From: Chitinophagales bacterium
Lineage (GTDB): Bacteria > Bacteroidota > Bacteroidia > Chitinophagales > UBA2359
Direction: 5' to 3'
NCBI GenBank assembly: GCA_041392475.1
Contig: JAWKLZ010000001.1
Location: 3,410,001 to 3,474,000, forward strand
Length of the DNA stretch: 64,000 nucleotides
Within the stretch, counting starts at the first letter, position 1; each line of letters begins with the position of its first letter. Of the stretch, positions 18,749-26,565 are shown one piece after another. Under the pieces are notes generated by a model. The model ran no database searches. It was not told the DNA's origin and was given only the letters and a program-made list of their open reading frames with translations. The position numbers and the translations under genes are program-made.

Positions 18749-19051
18749 TTAAATGATAACTGTATCCAACTCTCCCAAAAGAGCATCTTTGTCATTGGGT
18801 TTTCCGCCCATAACCAACATTTTTTGAAGCTGCTTTTTGCCCACCTCCAAAACCAAAATCTGGTTTTTGGGATTTTGAGAAGTACTCACCTTATGATTGA
18901 GCCACTCCAAGAGCGTTTGTACTTGATACTCGTGCATCGTACCCAAAAATACAGAATATTGCACACGAAGCAAACCATTTTCAATTAATTTGTCAGCTAT
19001 TTTTTTTCGCAGACCATCCTCTTCTATATCATAGCATATCAAATGCGCCAT
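18749..19051 (-). CDS. cas2: CRISPR-associated protein Cas2 (RT-linked module)
   Basis: A 100-aa Cas2, the small ferredoxin-like dimer that bridges two Cas1 dimers in the spacer integrase. N-terminal MAHLICYDIEEDGLRKKIAD carries the conserved beta-1 Asp (YDI), followed by the RVQYSVFLG strand typical of the family. It lies 12 bp after cas1 and directly before leader and array 2. Its last codons are duplicated beside array 1. Cas2 at 53074-53376 is a distant paralogue. Confidence 0.95.
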   Translation of the reverse strand: MAHLICYDIEEDGLRKKIADKLIENGLLRVQYSVFLGTMHEYQVQTLLEWLNHKVSTSQNPKNQILVLEVGKKQLQKMLVMGGKPNDKDALLGELDTVII

Positions 19052-19063
19052 TACCGTATGTTT

Positions 19064-20101
19064 TTAGATTGATTCATCCTCAAAAAAATCTTCCTCCTCC
19101 ACTTGATTTTCTCCACCTTCTTGACTTTTATCCAATAATCTCTTTGCAAACTCCCCTGCAAATCGGTGAATGTGATTTTTGATGCTCAATTCTTTGCCAT
19201 TGAAGTCCTTCAAGTTCTTCTTCATCGCTTTGTTGAACAAGGGAATCCATACCGCCTTTCCAGCCTTAGCCAGAAAAATCCCTCCATCCTTTTCTTCAAA
19301 ATGTGTTTTCATCAATGGATTCTTTAGACAGTATTCGATCAACAAGGCATCAATCCACGGACGAAAAGGCTCAATCATGTCATACACAAAAGTCGGTTTC
19401 CCAATCGCATCAGCGTGCAGCACTCCAAAATGAGCATCCAAACCCGCTGCAAAAATGGCACCCTCGACCACCGTATAGAGCATCCCATACAGGTAGTTCA
19501 GTACCGAATTGAAGTAGTCCAAAGCAGGTCTTCTGCTTCGTTTCGCAAATTGATATTCTTCAGGCAGACAAGCAGAAACGATTCGCCAATATTGATGCGC
19601 CATAGCCCCTTCCTGCCCCATCAATTGAAAGCGACATTCAGCAAGAACATGCCCGTTCCATTCCGATAGCTTATCGGTTTTTTCTTCAATATAGGCAATC
19701 ACCTCCTCCAATAAATCTGCTTCCAAAAGTGTACTGTCCAATAGATACTTCAAGTTGGCTATTTGGTGCTTCGCTTTGGCACCAAATAGCTCAATAATCC
19801 ATTGTGTACCCATTGTTTCAGAAGCCATCACTACCTGTTGTCGCCTAATCCTTGCCGACTGCTCAAAGTAGCGGCTTTGGGTTCGCAGCATAATTTTGCC
19901 ATCACTCCCTGCAATAAACACAGGAATCTGAAACTCAGCCGAAAGCAACAGCGCATCCGAACTAATAGAGCAAGGTCGGGTAATCAAAATACTGCTTACC
20001 CGATGCGGACTAAACCGCACTTTTTTGTCCTTGCTCACCACTTGAAAACTCCCCCTCGACTTCTTCAAAAAAAGTCCATAAGTGTCTAAAACCAACTGCA
20101 T
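19064..20101 (-). CDS. cas1: CRISPR-associated integrase Cas1 (RT-linked module)
   Basis: A 345-aa Cas1. The metal-binding residues are visible: Glu164 in LMGQEGAMAHQYW, His229 in GVLHADAIGKP, and the acidic YDMIEPFRPWID motif (residues 240-251). RRPALDYFNSVLNYLYGMLY is the family's conserved helical region. The acidic tail (EEEDFFEDESI) is extra. It starts 20 bp after the reverse transcriptase gene and is followed 12 bp later by cas2, so RT, Cas1 and Cas2 are likely co-expressed. RT and Cas1 are separate proteins here, not the fused RT-Cas1 known from other type III systems. Confidence 0.97.
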   Translation of the reverse strand: MQLVLDTYGLFLKKSRGSFQVVSKDKKVRFSPHRVSSILITRPCSISSDALLLSAEFQIPVFIAGSDGKIMLRTQSRYFEQSARIRRQQVVMASETMGTQWIIELFGAKAKHQIANLKYLLDSTLLEADLLEEVIAYIEEKTDKLSEWNGHVLAECRFQLMGQEGAMAHQYWRIVSACLPEEYQFAKRSRRPALDYFNSVLNYLYGMLYTVVEGAIFAAGLDAHFGVLHADAIGKPTFVYDMIEPFRPWIDALLIEYCLKNPLMKTHFEEKDGGIFLAKAGKAVWIPLFNKAMKKNLKDFNGKELSIKNHIHRFAGEFAKRLLDKSQEGGENQVEEEDFFEDESI

Positions 20102-20121
20102 AGGTTCTCATTTTTTTTTTG

Positions 20122-21165
20122 TCAAGCAAAATAAGGAAACTCCTTCCAACTAAAACTGTCATACACATCAGGCGGGTCGATTGCATTTTCATAGCGGTTC
20201 CGCAGCTTCAAAAACCGCTCAGAACGGTCGCCCAACACATAACCCACAAAAGCAATCTTCCCCTGAACCTGTTGTTGAAAACGAACCACCCATTTCGAGC
20301 CACTTTCTGCAAAGCGGTTTTGGCTTTCCATCACGATTTGCAGCCGTTCCAAATCCTTCTCTATGTTGTCCAACATCTCATCAGGCACCTCCACTTTCTG
20401 CCCCAACTTCAATCCCGTCACCTCCTTCACATCCTTCGGCCCAAACTGTTTCAGCTTGTTCTCATTGAGCATAAACCCATGACTACGAACAATGTCGTCA
20501 ATCTCCCTTCGGTGTTGCTCTACAATCGGCACATTGCCCGAAAAACTCATATCATCCGCATAGCGGGTATAGGTCAGTCTATGTCGAAGCGCAAACTGCC
20601 ACAACTCACCATCCAAAGCCACCGTCGCAAAATTGGACAACACAGGTGAAGTCGGTGCACCCATCGGCAATCTCCCCTGATGCGTACACAACTGCGCCAT
20701 CAATTCAACCACCGCATCCTCACACCGAAAAGGAGGCTGATCAAACACCCTATACACATCTGCAATCTTGACATGATGGAAAAAGTCCTTCATATCCACA
20801 TTCAGCAAACAGTCGTGTCCCAAGTGTCGCTCGGCATTTGTGATGATGTTTCGGGGGGCAGGGTCGTGTTTTTGGTTCACCATAAAACCATAAGCAGCAG
20901 GCGTTTTGGCATAGTAATAGACCGCTTGTAGAAAAACATTGAGGGTGCGCTGCACTGCTTTGAGAGGCGGTGCAGGGTCTTCAATCCAACGCTCAGAACC
21001 ATCTTTTTTGGGGATGGTAAATACACGGTATTCAGGCTGCCCCGCCATCAACTGCAATTGATGCGCCTCAACACCCAACAATACTTCCAACTGCGACATC
21101 GTGCGAAGCCCCTGAATAATTTCGCTCCTTTTGGCGAGCTGTTTTTTACTCCAAAATTTCAGCAT
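20122..21165 (-). CDS. Retron-type reverse transcriptase linked to cas1-cas2
   Basis: A 347-aa reverse transcriptase. Motifs in order: fingers IPKKDGSERWIEDP (about 51-64); NAERH at 110-114, matching the retron NAxxH signature; catalytic Asp124 in LLNVDMKDFF; RLPMGAPTSPVLSN (165-178); catalytic YADD at 202-205 (LTYTRYADDMSFSG); MLNENKLKQFG; and EVTGLKLGQKVEVP containing the retron VTG triplet (249-251). These two hallmarks point to retron-like ancestry rather than the group II intron-like RTs usually fused to Cas1. It has no Cas6 or Cas1 domain. Placement 20 bp upstream of cas1 implies a role in acquiring spacers from RNA. No classical msr-msd was identified upstream. Confidence 0.93.
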   Translation of the reverse strand: MLKFWSKKQLAKRSEIIQGLRTMSQLEVLLGVEAHQLQLMAGQPEYRVFTIPKKDGSERWIEDPAPPLKAVQRTLNVFLQAVYYYAKTPAAYGFMVNQKHDPAPRNIITNAERHLGHDCLLNVDMKDFFHHVKIADVYRVFDQPPFRCEDAVVELMAQLCTHQGRLPMGAPTSPVLSNFATVALDGELWQFALRHRLTYTRYADDMSFSGNVPIVEQHRREIDDIVRSHGFMLNENKLKQFGPKDVKEVTGLKLGQKVEVPDEMLDNIEKDLERLQIVMESQNRFAESGSKWVVRFQQQVQGKIAFVGYVLGDRSERFLKLRNRYENAIDPPDVYDSFSWKEFPYFA

Positions 21166-21201
21166 AGTCTATCCAATTTTTGCGTTAACGAGAAAAAAAA
21201 C

Positions 21202-21264
21202 ATCCTCACCGAAATGGATAAATTACTTGATTATAAACCCCATACATAGCCCTCGAATTAATTC
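21202..21264. repeat. CRISPR half-repeat plus trailer copy upstream of the RT gene
   Basis: ATCCTCACCGAAATGGATAA (21203-21222) matches the core of the 36-bp CRISPR repeat with one change. It is followed by ATTACTTGATTATAAACCCC and half of the palindrome, exactly as at 16310-16368 in the trailer of array 1. So the RT-cas1-cas2-array module is bracketed by related sequence. The copy is cut at CCTCGAATTAATTC (21251-21264), a 14-mer that recurs at 21691-21704 where the trailer-like sequence resumes. Confidence 0.75.
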
Positions 21265-21308
21265 TATCTGTGCCTTTAAGTTTTTGACAAGTTCTTGGAG
21301 CATGAAAC
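21260..21308. repeat. 49-bp dispersed repeat, inverted copy at 56619-56667
   Basis: Begins AATTCTATCTGTGCCTTTAA and ends GTTCTTGGAGCATGAAAC. The reverse complement occurs at 56619-56667 with one mismatch. Both copies adjoin a degenerate half of the 42-bp palindrome. Confidence 0.9.
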
Positions 21309-21365
21309 AGGGATTTGACCCTTCTTGATTGTATTGGTTTCCGCATTGATTGTTTATATTACTTA

Positions 21366-21446
21366 AACCCACCCCTTACCCCTCCCAAGAGGGGAATTTC
21401 CCACTTGGTACAAGTATTCCCCTCCTTGGAGGGGCAGGGGTGGGTT
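21366..21446. repeat. Long imperfect hairpin upstream of the RT gene
   Basis: Arms 21366-21395 (AACCCACCCCTTACCCCTCC onward) and 21418-21446 (reverse-complementary, ending GGGGTGGGTT) pair over about 29 bp with few mismatches around a 22-nt loop. Each arm contains its own small palindrome of CCCCTCC/GGAGGGG type. Similar GC-rich hairpins of this kind flank the arrays (16451-16480, 21790-21820), so it is most likely a dispersed repeat, but its location before a retron-type RT is worth noting. Confidence 0.6.
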
Positions 21447-21479
21447 GCGATTTATTCCTTTTTAATGTGAAGACCTATA

Positions 21480-21657
21480 GTAAAAAAAAGGGGAAAGAGG
21501 AGTTAAGAACAGATTGCTGTTTGAAGATGGAGCGAAGCGGAATCAAGTTTCAATCTGTTTAGCCTCTTTTTTCTTTTTTTGCGTGAAGCAATCAAGTCAG
21601 GTCTTGATTTTTGGTTCTTTTTATCAAGAAAAAGAACAGGCAAAAGTACCTACACCA
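21480..21657. repeat. About 180-bp dispersed intergenic repeat, copy A
   Basis: Shares with 23549-23729 the order: GTTAAGAACA..., a GAGCGAAGCG core, ...GTTTAG, then TCTTGATTTTTGGTTCTTTT, a hairpin GTTCTTTTT/AAAAAGAAC (21614-21637), and AACAGGCAAAA...CTACACC. It is non-coding and looks like a Bacteroidota REP-type element. This 664-bp gap between cas6 and the RT gene is filled with repeats only. Confidence 0.65.
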
Positions 21658-21678
21658 ATACAAGAAATAGTATTTATT

Positions 21679-21822
21679 TTTAAAGGCACACCTCGAATTA
21701 ATTCGTTGGCTACGCATGGGAAGAGTAAATTCACAAAAAATCACTCCATCACCAAAATAAATAAATCAACAAAAATTCAAATAATACCTCCCCTCCGTGT
21801 GGAGGAGGTGGGGGAGGCATAC
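21679..21822. repeat. Third, diverged copy of the CRISPR trailer region
   Basis: From CTCGAATTAATTCGTTGGCT through GAGTAAATTCACAAAAAATC and ATAAATCAACAAAAATTCAA to the GGAGGAGGTGGGGGAGG hairpin, this follows 16360-16480 and 17480-17596 with scattered changes. The CRISPR-repeat-like core is degraded to CATCACCAAAATAAATAA. No array is attached. It lies just past the end of cas6. Confidence 0.75.
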
Positions 21823-21829
21823 CCCAAAC

Positions 21830-22531
21830 TTATTTTTTCCCTCTCTGCTCCCTCACCCGATGCAGCACCCCAAACCCATGACTAACCGATTTGCCCAGCC
21901 CCAAACCACTCGGCAGCGACACATTCCCATCCCACTCCACATCAAAAGCCATCAAGTGAGAACGGTGGTAATCCACCTTCCGCACCCCATGAATCTTCCG
22001 CAGCCGCACCTCCAGCCTATCCTCCCACTGCCAAGCCACCGACTTCGCAAAACTCACAATGTGGTTCACCAGCACCCGTTCCAGCGTTTCGGCACGTTCC
22101 ACCATGCCACCCATCCGCTTGTAGCGCAGATAATTCTCTTGATTCAGTGCCAACCACCTATTCAGCCGATACGTTTCCCGTTCTTTTGTCAGCCTCAAGT
22201 CCCATTCATTCGCATACAGGTCATCAATCGCCAACTTCACCCTTCGATCCCCGATTTGCACCTCCTTGCCCATATTCAGCAGCAGCGGTTGAAGAAAGTG
22301 CAGCCCTTCACCCACCGCATAGATGCTCGCCTTGCCCTGCCTTACCCGATATTGAATCACAGGGTAGCGGTAATAAAATCCCCCCTTGCCGTCCTCCTGA
22401 TTGTTGTGATTGTGAAATTCCTCATACTCCCTCCCAATCAGCGACACCACCGCCCCCCGAAACTGCCCTATCTCCTTGTGCATCAGAGGCACATCAAAAC
22501 CCAACGACATGTATTTAAGCGAATTGTCCAT
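21830..22531 (-). CDS. cas6: Cas6-like CRISPR RNA endonuclease of the Cmr operon
   Basis: About 233 aa from the ATG at 22531 (MDNSLKYMSLGFDVPLMH); a longer frame from 22633 would overlap cmr6 by 119 bp, so the inner start is preferred, with a 17-bp overlap. Seen features are an N-terminal EIGQFRGAVVSLIG, FHNHNNQ, GGFYYRYPVIQYR, and the C-terminal glycine-rich loop LPSGLGLGKSVSHGFGVL typical of Cas6/RAMP proteins. It is clearly homologous to the product at 50537-51247 (shared FRGA, HNH(D/N)N, YRYP(V/L)IQY, IGLGKGSSMGFGV). It would cut the pre-crRNA of the 36-bp-repeat arrays and leave the ATTAAAAC handle. It is the last cmr-side gene before the RT module. Confidence 0.82.
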   Translation of the reverse strand: MDNSLKYMSLGFDVPLMHKEIGQFRGAVVSLIGREYEEFHNHNNQEDGKGGFYYRYPVIQYRVRQGKASIYAVGEGLHFLQPLLLNMGKEVQIGDRRVKLAIDDLYANEWDLRLTKERETYRLNRWLALNQENYLRYKRMGGMVERAETLERVLVNHIVSFAKSVAWQWEDRLEVRLRKIHGVRKVDYHRSHLMAFDVEWDGNVSLPSGLGLGKSVSHGFGVLHRVREQRGKK

Positions 22532-23438
22532 AACCCACATTCGTTTTAGACCCTGCGCCAAAATGCCGCAAGATGTTTTCAAACAAAGCCAATTTACTTG
22601 CTTTGTCCAAGCCCCCACTATCTTTGAGGTCAAACTGAAACCGAAAATGCACCTCAGGCAAAACCTTGATAAACGAAATCGGAATCGGATTTTTTAGCGC
22701 ATCAGGCAGCCCATCACCCGACCTATTTTTGTGCGGAGTCACAAAATCCTCCCCCATCAAACAGCCCGCAGGAACCCTTTTGTCAGGACGAGCAGGATGT
22801 TCACTTTTCACCACAATCGCATCGTGAAACACATCCCGATTCCCCATCGAAATCTCTGCATAGCCTGCTTTTCCCTCCTCACTGTCCCTTGCCTCCTTCC
22901 CTTCAAAAATCGCATACTCCAACTGTACCACCTGTTCTTTATCAAAAGTCAGCCCCCTTTCACCCAGCAATTCCTGAATATATGCCAGTTTTTCACCCCC
23001 AATCTTCTCAAACTGTGCCGCCTTCAACAAATCCTCCGCCTTCGGGTTCGGCTTCCCTCTCAGTTCCTCCACCTTCGCATAAAAAGTAGCAGGAAAAGCC
23101 GACCGCAACAGCCCCTTCACCGACGACCCAGGAATCAAAGGCAGTCCCGTCGTATGGTCAAAGTAAAAACCAATCTTCACCTCTCCCAATTTGTTCGTTC
23201 CGTGATTGTAGCCACTGCCAATCAACAGACCGGGGTAAGTCGTTTTCAGTTCCACCACCTGCAAATCCTTCCCATACCGATACAAAGACTGCGTCGGCAA
23301 TTGCTGCCGAAACAGTTTTTCGTTCATTTTCTGAAAGTGCCGTTCATTCCCTTCGTCCTTATCACCCGCCTTGAAATCAACGCCCTTGTAATAAGCCTTG
23401 TAAAACAGCCAACCTATATTTGAATTGTATTTGTTCAT
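22515..23438 (-). CDS. cmr6: Type III-B RAMP protein Cmr6
   Basis: A 307-aa Cas7-like subunit that caps the backbone of the Cmr complex. The diagnostic stretch is GLLIGSGYNHGTNKLGEVKI then FDHTTGLPLIPGSSVKGLLRSAF, which is the Cmr6 pattern, and it ends with a G-rich GAGSKTNVGYGQF. It overlaps the start of cas6 by 17 bp. A 307-bp repeat-filled gap separates it from cmr5 upstream. Confidence 0.92.
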   Translation of the reverse strand: MNKYNSNIGWLFYKAYYKGVDFKAGDKDEGNERHFQKMNEKLFRQQLPTQSLYRYGKDLQVVELKTTYPGLLIGSGYNHGTNKLGEVKIGFYFDHTTGLPLIPGSSVKGLLRSAFPATFYAKVEELRGKPNPKAEDLLKAAQFEKIGGEKLAYIQELLGERGLTFDKEQVVQLEYAIFEGKEARDSEEGKAGYAEISMGNRDVFHDAIVVKSEHPARPDKRVPAGCLMGEDFVTPHKNRSGDGLPDALKNPIPISFIKVLPEVHFRFQFDLKDSGGLDKASKLALFENILRHFGAGSKTNVGYGQFA

Positions 23439-23548
23439 ACTATTATTTTTTTAAGTCAGTAAACACTGAAATTTATCAATCTTTGGCAATATTGGTTCGG
23501 TAAGCGATTCCATTCTATTAGAGTAGGAGGGTTTTGTCTTTTCAACTG

Positions 23549-23729
23549 CCCTTATTTCTTGTAGTGGAAAAAGTGCCAAAATCCGTTAAGAACAAAATTT
23601 TGTTTGAGCGAAGCGAGTTTATTTTGTTTAGGATTTTGACACTTTTGGAGCGTTAAGCAAGAAATTCAGGCTTGATTTTTTGGTTCTTTTTTATCAAGAA
23701 AAAAGAACAGGCAAAAACACTCTACACCA
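23549..23729. repeat. About 180-bp dispersed intergenic repeat, copy B, inside the cmr operon
   Basis: Fills the gap between cmr5 and cmr6. Core TTGAGCGAAGCGAGTTTATT, then a hairpin GTTCTTTTTT (23683-23692) / AAAAAAGAAC (23699-23708), then AACAGGCAAAAACACTCTAC. Same layout as 21480-21657. The hairpin could attenuate transcription of cmr6 and cas6. Confidence 0.65.
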
Positions 23730-23745
23730 TCTGAGGAAAATCAAT

Positions 23746-24141
23746 CTACAAATCCTTCAAATCAAAAGTCCGAATCGCCAATTTAATCGCAATCGCCGCA
23801 AGAGTGATTTGCTTCTGCAATTGCCTCAAATCCTTATTCACATCCGCATCCCACGCTATCGCATAATCCAACAATTTCACCTTGCCCTCTGCCGCCACCG
23901 TAGGCGCAATCACCTGCAAAATCGCCTTCAACAATTTAGGGCGGCTCTCCTTCGTGCGTTTGTTATCGTCCGAACCATAGCTGTAAAAAGCCAAAGTCGG
24001 CAACAAACCCATTTGAATAATACTTGCCCCCATCGAAGAAATGTAGCCATTGTAAGCCTTAGGCACACTGCCGTCTTTCTCCAAAACATCGTCCACCGCT
24101 TTCACCGCCTGCGGAATGAGTTTTTCTAATTTTTTTTTCAT
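23746..24141 (-). CDS. cmr5: Type III-B small subunit Cmr5 (Cas11)
   Basis: A 131-aa all-helical protein that forms the minor filament of the Cmr complex along the target RNA. It has the typical pattern YNGYISSMGASIIQMGLLPTLAFYS, PKLLKAILQV and LLDYAIAWDADVNKDLRQLQ. Size and place between cmr4 and cmr6 fit. Separated from cmr4 by a 207-bp palindromic repeat. Confidence 0.92.
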   Translation of the reverse strand: MKKKLEKLIPQAVKAVDDVLEKDGSVPKAYNGYISSMGASIIQMGLLPTLAFYSYGSDDNKRTKESRPKLLKAILQVIAPTVAAEGKVKLLDYAIAWDADVNKDLRQLQKQITLAAIAIKLAIRTFDLKDL

Positions 24142-24176
24142 TGTATGATGATTTTTTGTTTCTTTATAAATTTAGC

Positions 24177-24345
24177 AGCATCGCTGCGGCTCTATTTGTA
24201 GAAATACAATTCAACTTCTTTTTCAAGGGGCGTAACCTCGGCTCCAATCATTTAGTTGTGCCAAAGCTACGCTCCTGTTAGGTTAATTTTCTGTATTGTT
24301 CTACAAATAGGAACAAGGCTAACGCCCTTTTGAAAATTTTCATTC
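24177..24345. repeat. Palindromic intergenic element between cmr4 and cmr5
   Basis: Contains CTATTTGTAGAA (about 24191-24202) and its exact complement TTCTACAAATAG (24298-24309), plus TTTTTCAAGGGGCGT and ACGCCCTTTTGAAAA arms. Non-coding. It looks like another Bacteroidota REP-like element inserted within the operon. Confidence 0.6.
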
Positions 24346-24348
24346 CCT

Positions 24349-25197
24349 TCAAAGCTTCTTCAACTGACAATACCCATAGCCCACACTCGCATTTCCCCCA
24401 ATCTGAGCATAGCCCTCCTTCTTCTCCAAAGTTTCCTCAAAAGCCGTATGTGCAGCAGGTTTGTACAAAAAGAAATAAAAGCGGCTCTCACGCGGCACAA
24501 TCTCCTCATACCACAAATTGGTACTCACTCCATTCTCCAAATTGTTTCGAGCAATGACAGGTAAATCCTCACACAAGTCCTTGAAATCATCGTAGTGAAA
24601 CAAAGCCAAATTATCCCCCAACAACTCCTGAATTAAATCATACCCTTCCCCTGTGTATTGTACCTCTTTCGCCTCCAAATCCTCCAATACCGCCTTGCCG
24701 TTATGTGCTTCAAAAAAAACAGGTTTGCCCTTCTCCACCTTATAATCCGCAAGATACTTCACCGCCGCCTTGTATTTGTCATACAAATCAGTCGCCCGAT
24801 AGCGCTGCAAATCTTCCAAGAACTGCTTCAAAATAGTAGGAGAAGTCGCCCTAAAAAACGGTGCTACATCACTCCGAACAGGTAAGACCAATAAAGAAGC
24901 ACTAAAGAAATTGTACTGCCCCGCACTGTTCGATTCATTCCCTTCCGCATCCTCTACTTTGTCACTCCCAAAAATATCGTTGATGTGCTTGTGGTTTTTG
25001 TCGCCCAAAACATGCCCAAACAACTCCCGCAAAGCCCCTTTCAAACTCGACGAATTAATGGTCGGCAATTTACTGACCACATCCTTTTGCACCCGTTTGT
25101 CAATGATACCATATTCAGCGTCCCCACTGCCTGCGTGCAAATTGCTAATGGCAGTAATCAAATACGTATCTGTTTTGTAATCTGATGATAATTGCAT
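24349..25197 (-). CDS. cmr4: Type III-B backbone subunit and target-RNA nuclease Cmr4 (Cas7)
   Basis: A 282-aa Cas7 subunit present in several copies per Cmr complex; each one cuts the target RNA at 6-nt steps. It starts MQLSSDYKTDTYLITAISNL and has HAGSGDAEYGIIDKRVQKD. Asp26 (GSGD) lies where the catalytic Asp of characterised Cmr4 proteins is found, so slicing activity is expected. SSLKGALRELFG is the RAMP G-loop region, and INDIFGS and YAQIGGNASVGYGYC are typical C-terminal motifs. A 189-bp non-coding gap separates it from cmr3. Confidence 0.94.
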   Translation of the reverse strand: MQLSSDYKTDTYLITAISNLHAGSGDAEYGIIDKRVQKDVVSKLPTINSSSLKGALRELFGHVLGDKNHKHINDIFGSDKVEDAEGNESNSAGQYNFFSASLLVLPVRSDVAPFFRATSPTILKQFLEDLQRYRATDLYDKYKAAVKYLADYKVEKGKPVFFEAHNGKAVLEDLEAKEVQYTGEGYDLIQELLGDNLALFHYDDFKDLCEDLPVIARNNLENGVSTNLWYEEIVPRESRFYFFLYKPAAHTAFEETLEKKEGYAQIGGNASVGYGYCQLKKL

Positions 25198-25386
25198 ATC
25201 GTTTTGTTTTTTATGTTTTAAATTGTTTTTTAATCAAATCAAAATCTACCTCAACTCTCCTCTCTTGTCATTTTGGAAGAATTTTGTGGCTATACATACC
25301 GAAATTGGGCAAGGGTTAGATGTTGCCAAAAACACATGTCACTCTAAAATCTCTCAACCTCTGTGCCTCCGTTCCTCTGTGTTCAA

Positions 25387-26565
25387 TCAAGCATCCAACA
25401 CCTGATACTGATTGTACCCAATCTGCCGAAACTGCTCAAAACCCTTCAATACCTTCTCCACCTCATGCAGTTCACTTTTGTCGACATACAACACACTCCC
25501 TCGCTTCAACAAATTGTACTTTTCACTCAACTGTGGAATTTCCTCCTCATCAATATCCCAATCTCGTAAATTGTAGTATTTACTCGTCTTGTCGACCGAA
25601 GTTTGGATATACCGAAAAGGCGTAGTGTCGGTCAGCGCAAAATGACAGTGTTTAAAAATATCCTTCTCACCAATATAGGCATCACTCAACAGCACAATCC
25701 TTTGAGTAGTAGGCGCACTGCTATTGCTCAGTTCACCCGTCAAAACTTTTGGGTCAAACGCCAATGTTGTATCTGTCACCTTCTTTACCTCCATCCGAAA
25801 ACCCGAACGTTCCGCCCCCATTTCCACAATCGTATCCAAACCATCTTTAAGTTTTTCCCCATCGCTCAAGGTCACATAGCAGCCAAAAGCAAAGGAATCC
25901 TTCAAAGTGTAGAAAGTCTGTTTGTAAAAAGCATTTTTTTCCGTATTGCCCGACAGGTTCTTTTTGATGCCGATTTGGGATTTTTCGACAAACATTTTCT
26001 TATTGGGTTCTTGCTGTATTTCCTTGTCCACACATTGCAGAAAATCCTTCAATCCCTTCTTTTCCGAAAAATTCAACCATTTATCTCCTTCTTTTTGCTT
26101 CAAACAAGGAATCTGTCCCTTGCTTTCCTTCATCAAAGAATGACCCTTCAATAAAGAAAAATGCCAACCTTGGTCTGCAGGAATTTGCAGGTAAATGCCC
26201 TCTTTGGAGTGTAAAAAAACAGGAGAAATAGCTTCAATGACCCCAAAATTCGCTCTGGATTTAGACTCCAATCGAAAACCCTTCTCTCCAATCAATGCGG
26301 TGATGTCAGCTTTAGTCGGTTTATCGGTCAATAACTGATCTTTGAATTGGTCTTCTAATAATTGGCTTTTGAATCGGTCTTCCAACAATCCATTTTGAAT
26401 TAACAATTCCTTCCGCAACACCCCCAAAATGCTTGTCTGTTGAGGGTAGCGATTGGAGTGTACCAAATAATTGCTACCCGCTCCATCTGCTCCAAAAGTA
26501 ACTTCTCCACCAAAAAAATACTTGTCCAGCGGAGTCAATCGTATAAAATAGCTTTGTTTATTCAT
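25387..26565 (-). CDS. cmr3: Type III-B Cas5-like subunit Cmr3
   Basis: A 392-aa RAMP that binds the crRNA 5' handle and contacts Cas10. N-terminal YFIRLTPLDKYFFGGEVTFG, HSNRYPQQTSILGVLRKELL and later SGFRMEVKKV are the usual Cmr3 signatures. Its start overlaps the end of cas10 by 8 bp, implying translational coupling. Confidence 0.92.
   Translation of the reverse strand: MNKQSYFIRLTPLDKYFFGGEVTFGADGAGSNYLVHSNRYPQQTSILGVLRKELLIQNGLLEDRFKSQLLEDQFKDQLLTDKPTKADITALIGEKGFRLESKSRANFGVIEAISPVFLHSKEGIYLQIPADQGWHFSLLKGHSLMKESKGQIPCLKQKEGDKWLNFSEKKGLKDFLQCVDKEIQQEPNKKMFVEKSQIGIKKNLSGNTEKNAFYKQTFYTLKDSFAFGCYVTLSDGEKLKDGLDTIVEMGAERSGFRMEVKKVTDTTLAFDPKVLTGELSNSSAPTTQRIVLLSDAYIGEKDIFKHCHFALTDTTPFRYIQTSVDKTSKYYNLRDWDIDEEEIPQLSEKYNLLKRGSVLYVDKSELHEVEKVLKGFEQFRQIGYNQYQVLDA

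Noticed and set aside
21797..22549. Long plus-strand open frames opposite the cmr/cas genes (also 22731-23423, 25603-26154, 28127-28570)
   Set aside because: Composition is that of antisense shadows (His/Pro/Arg-rich), and the minus-strand frames carry clear RAMP motifs.
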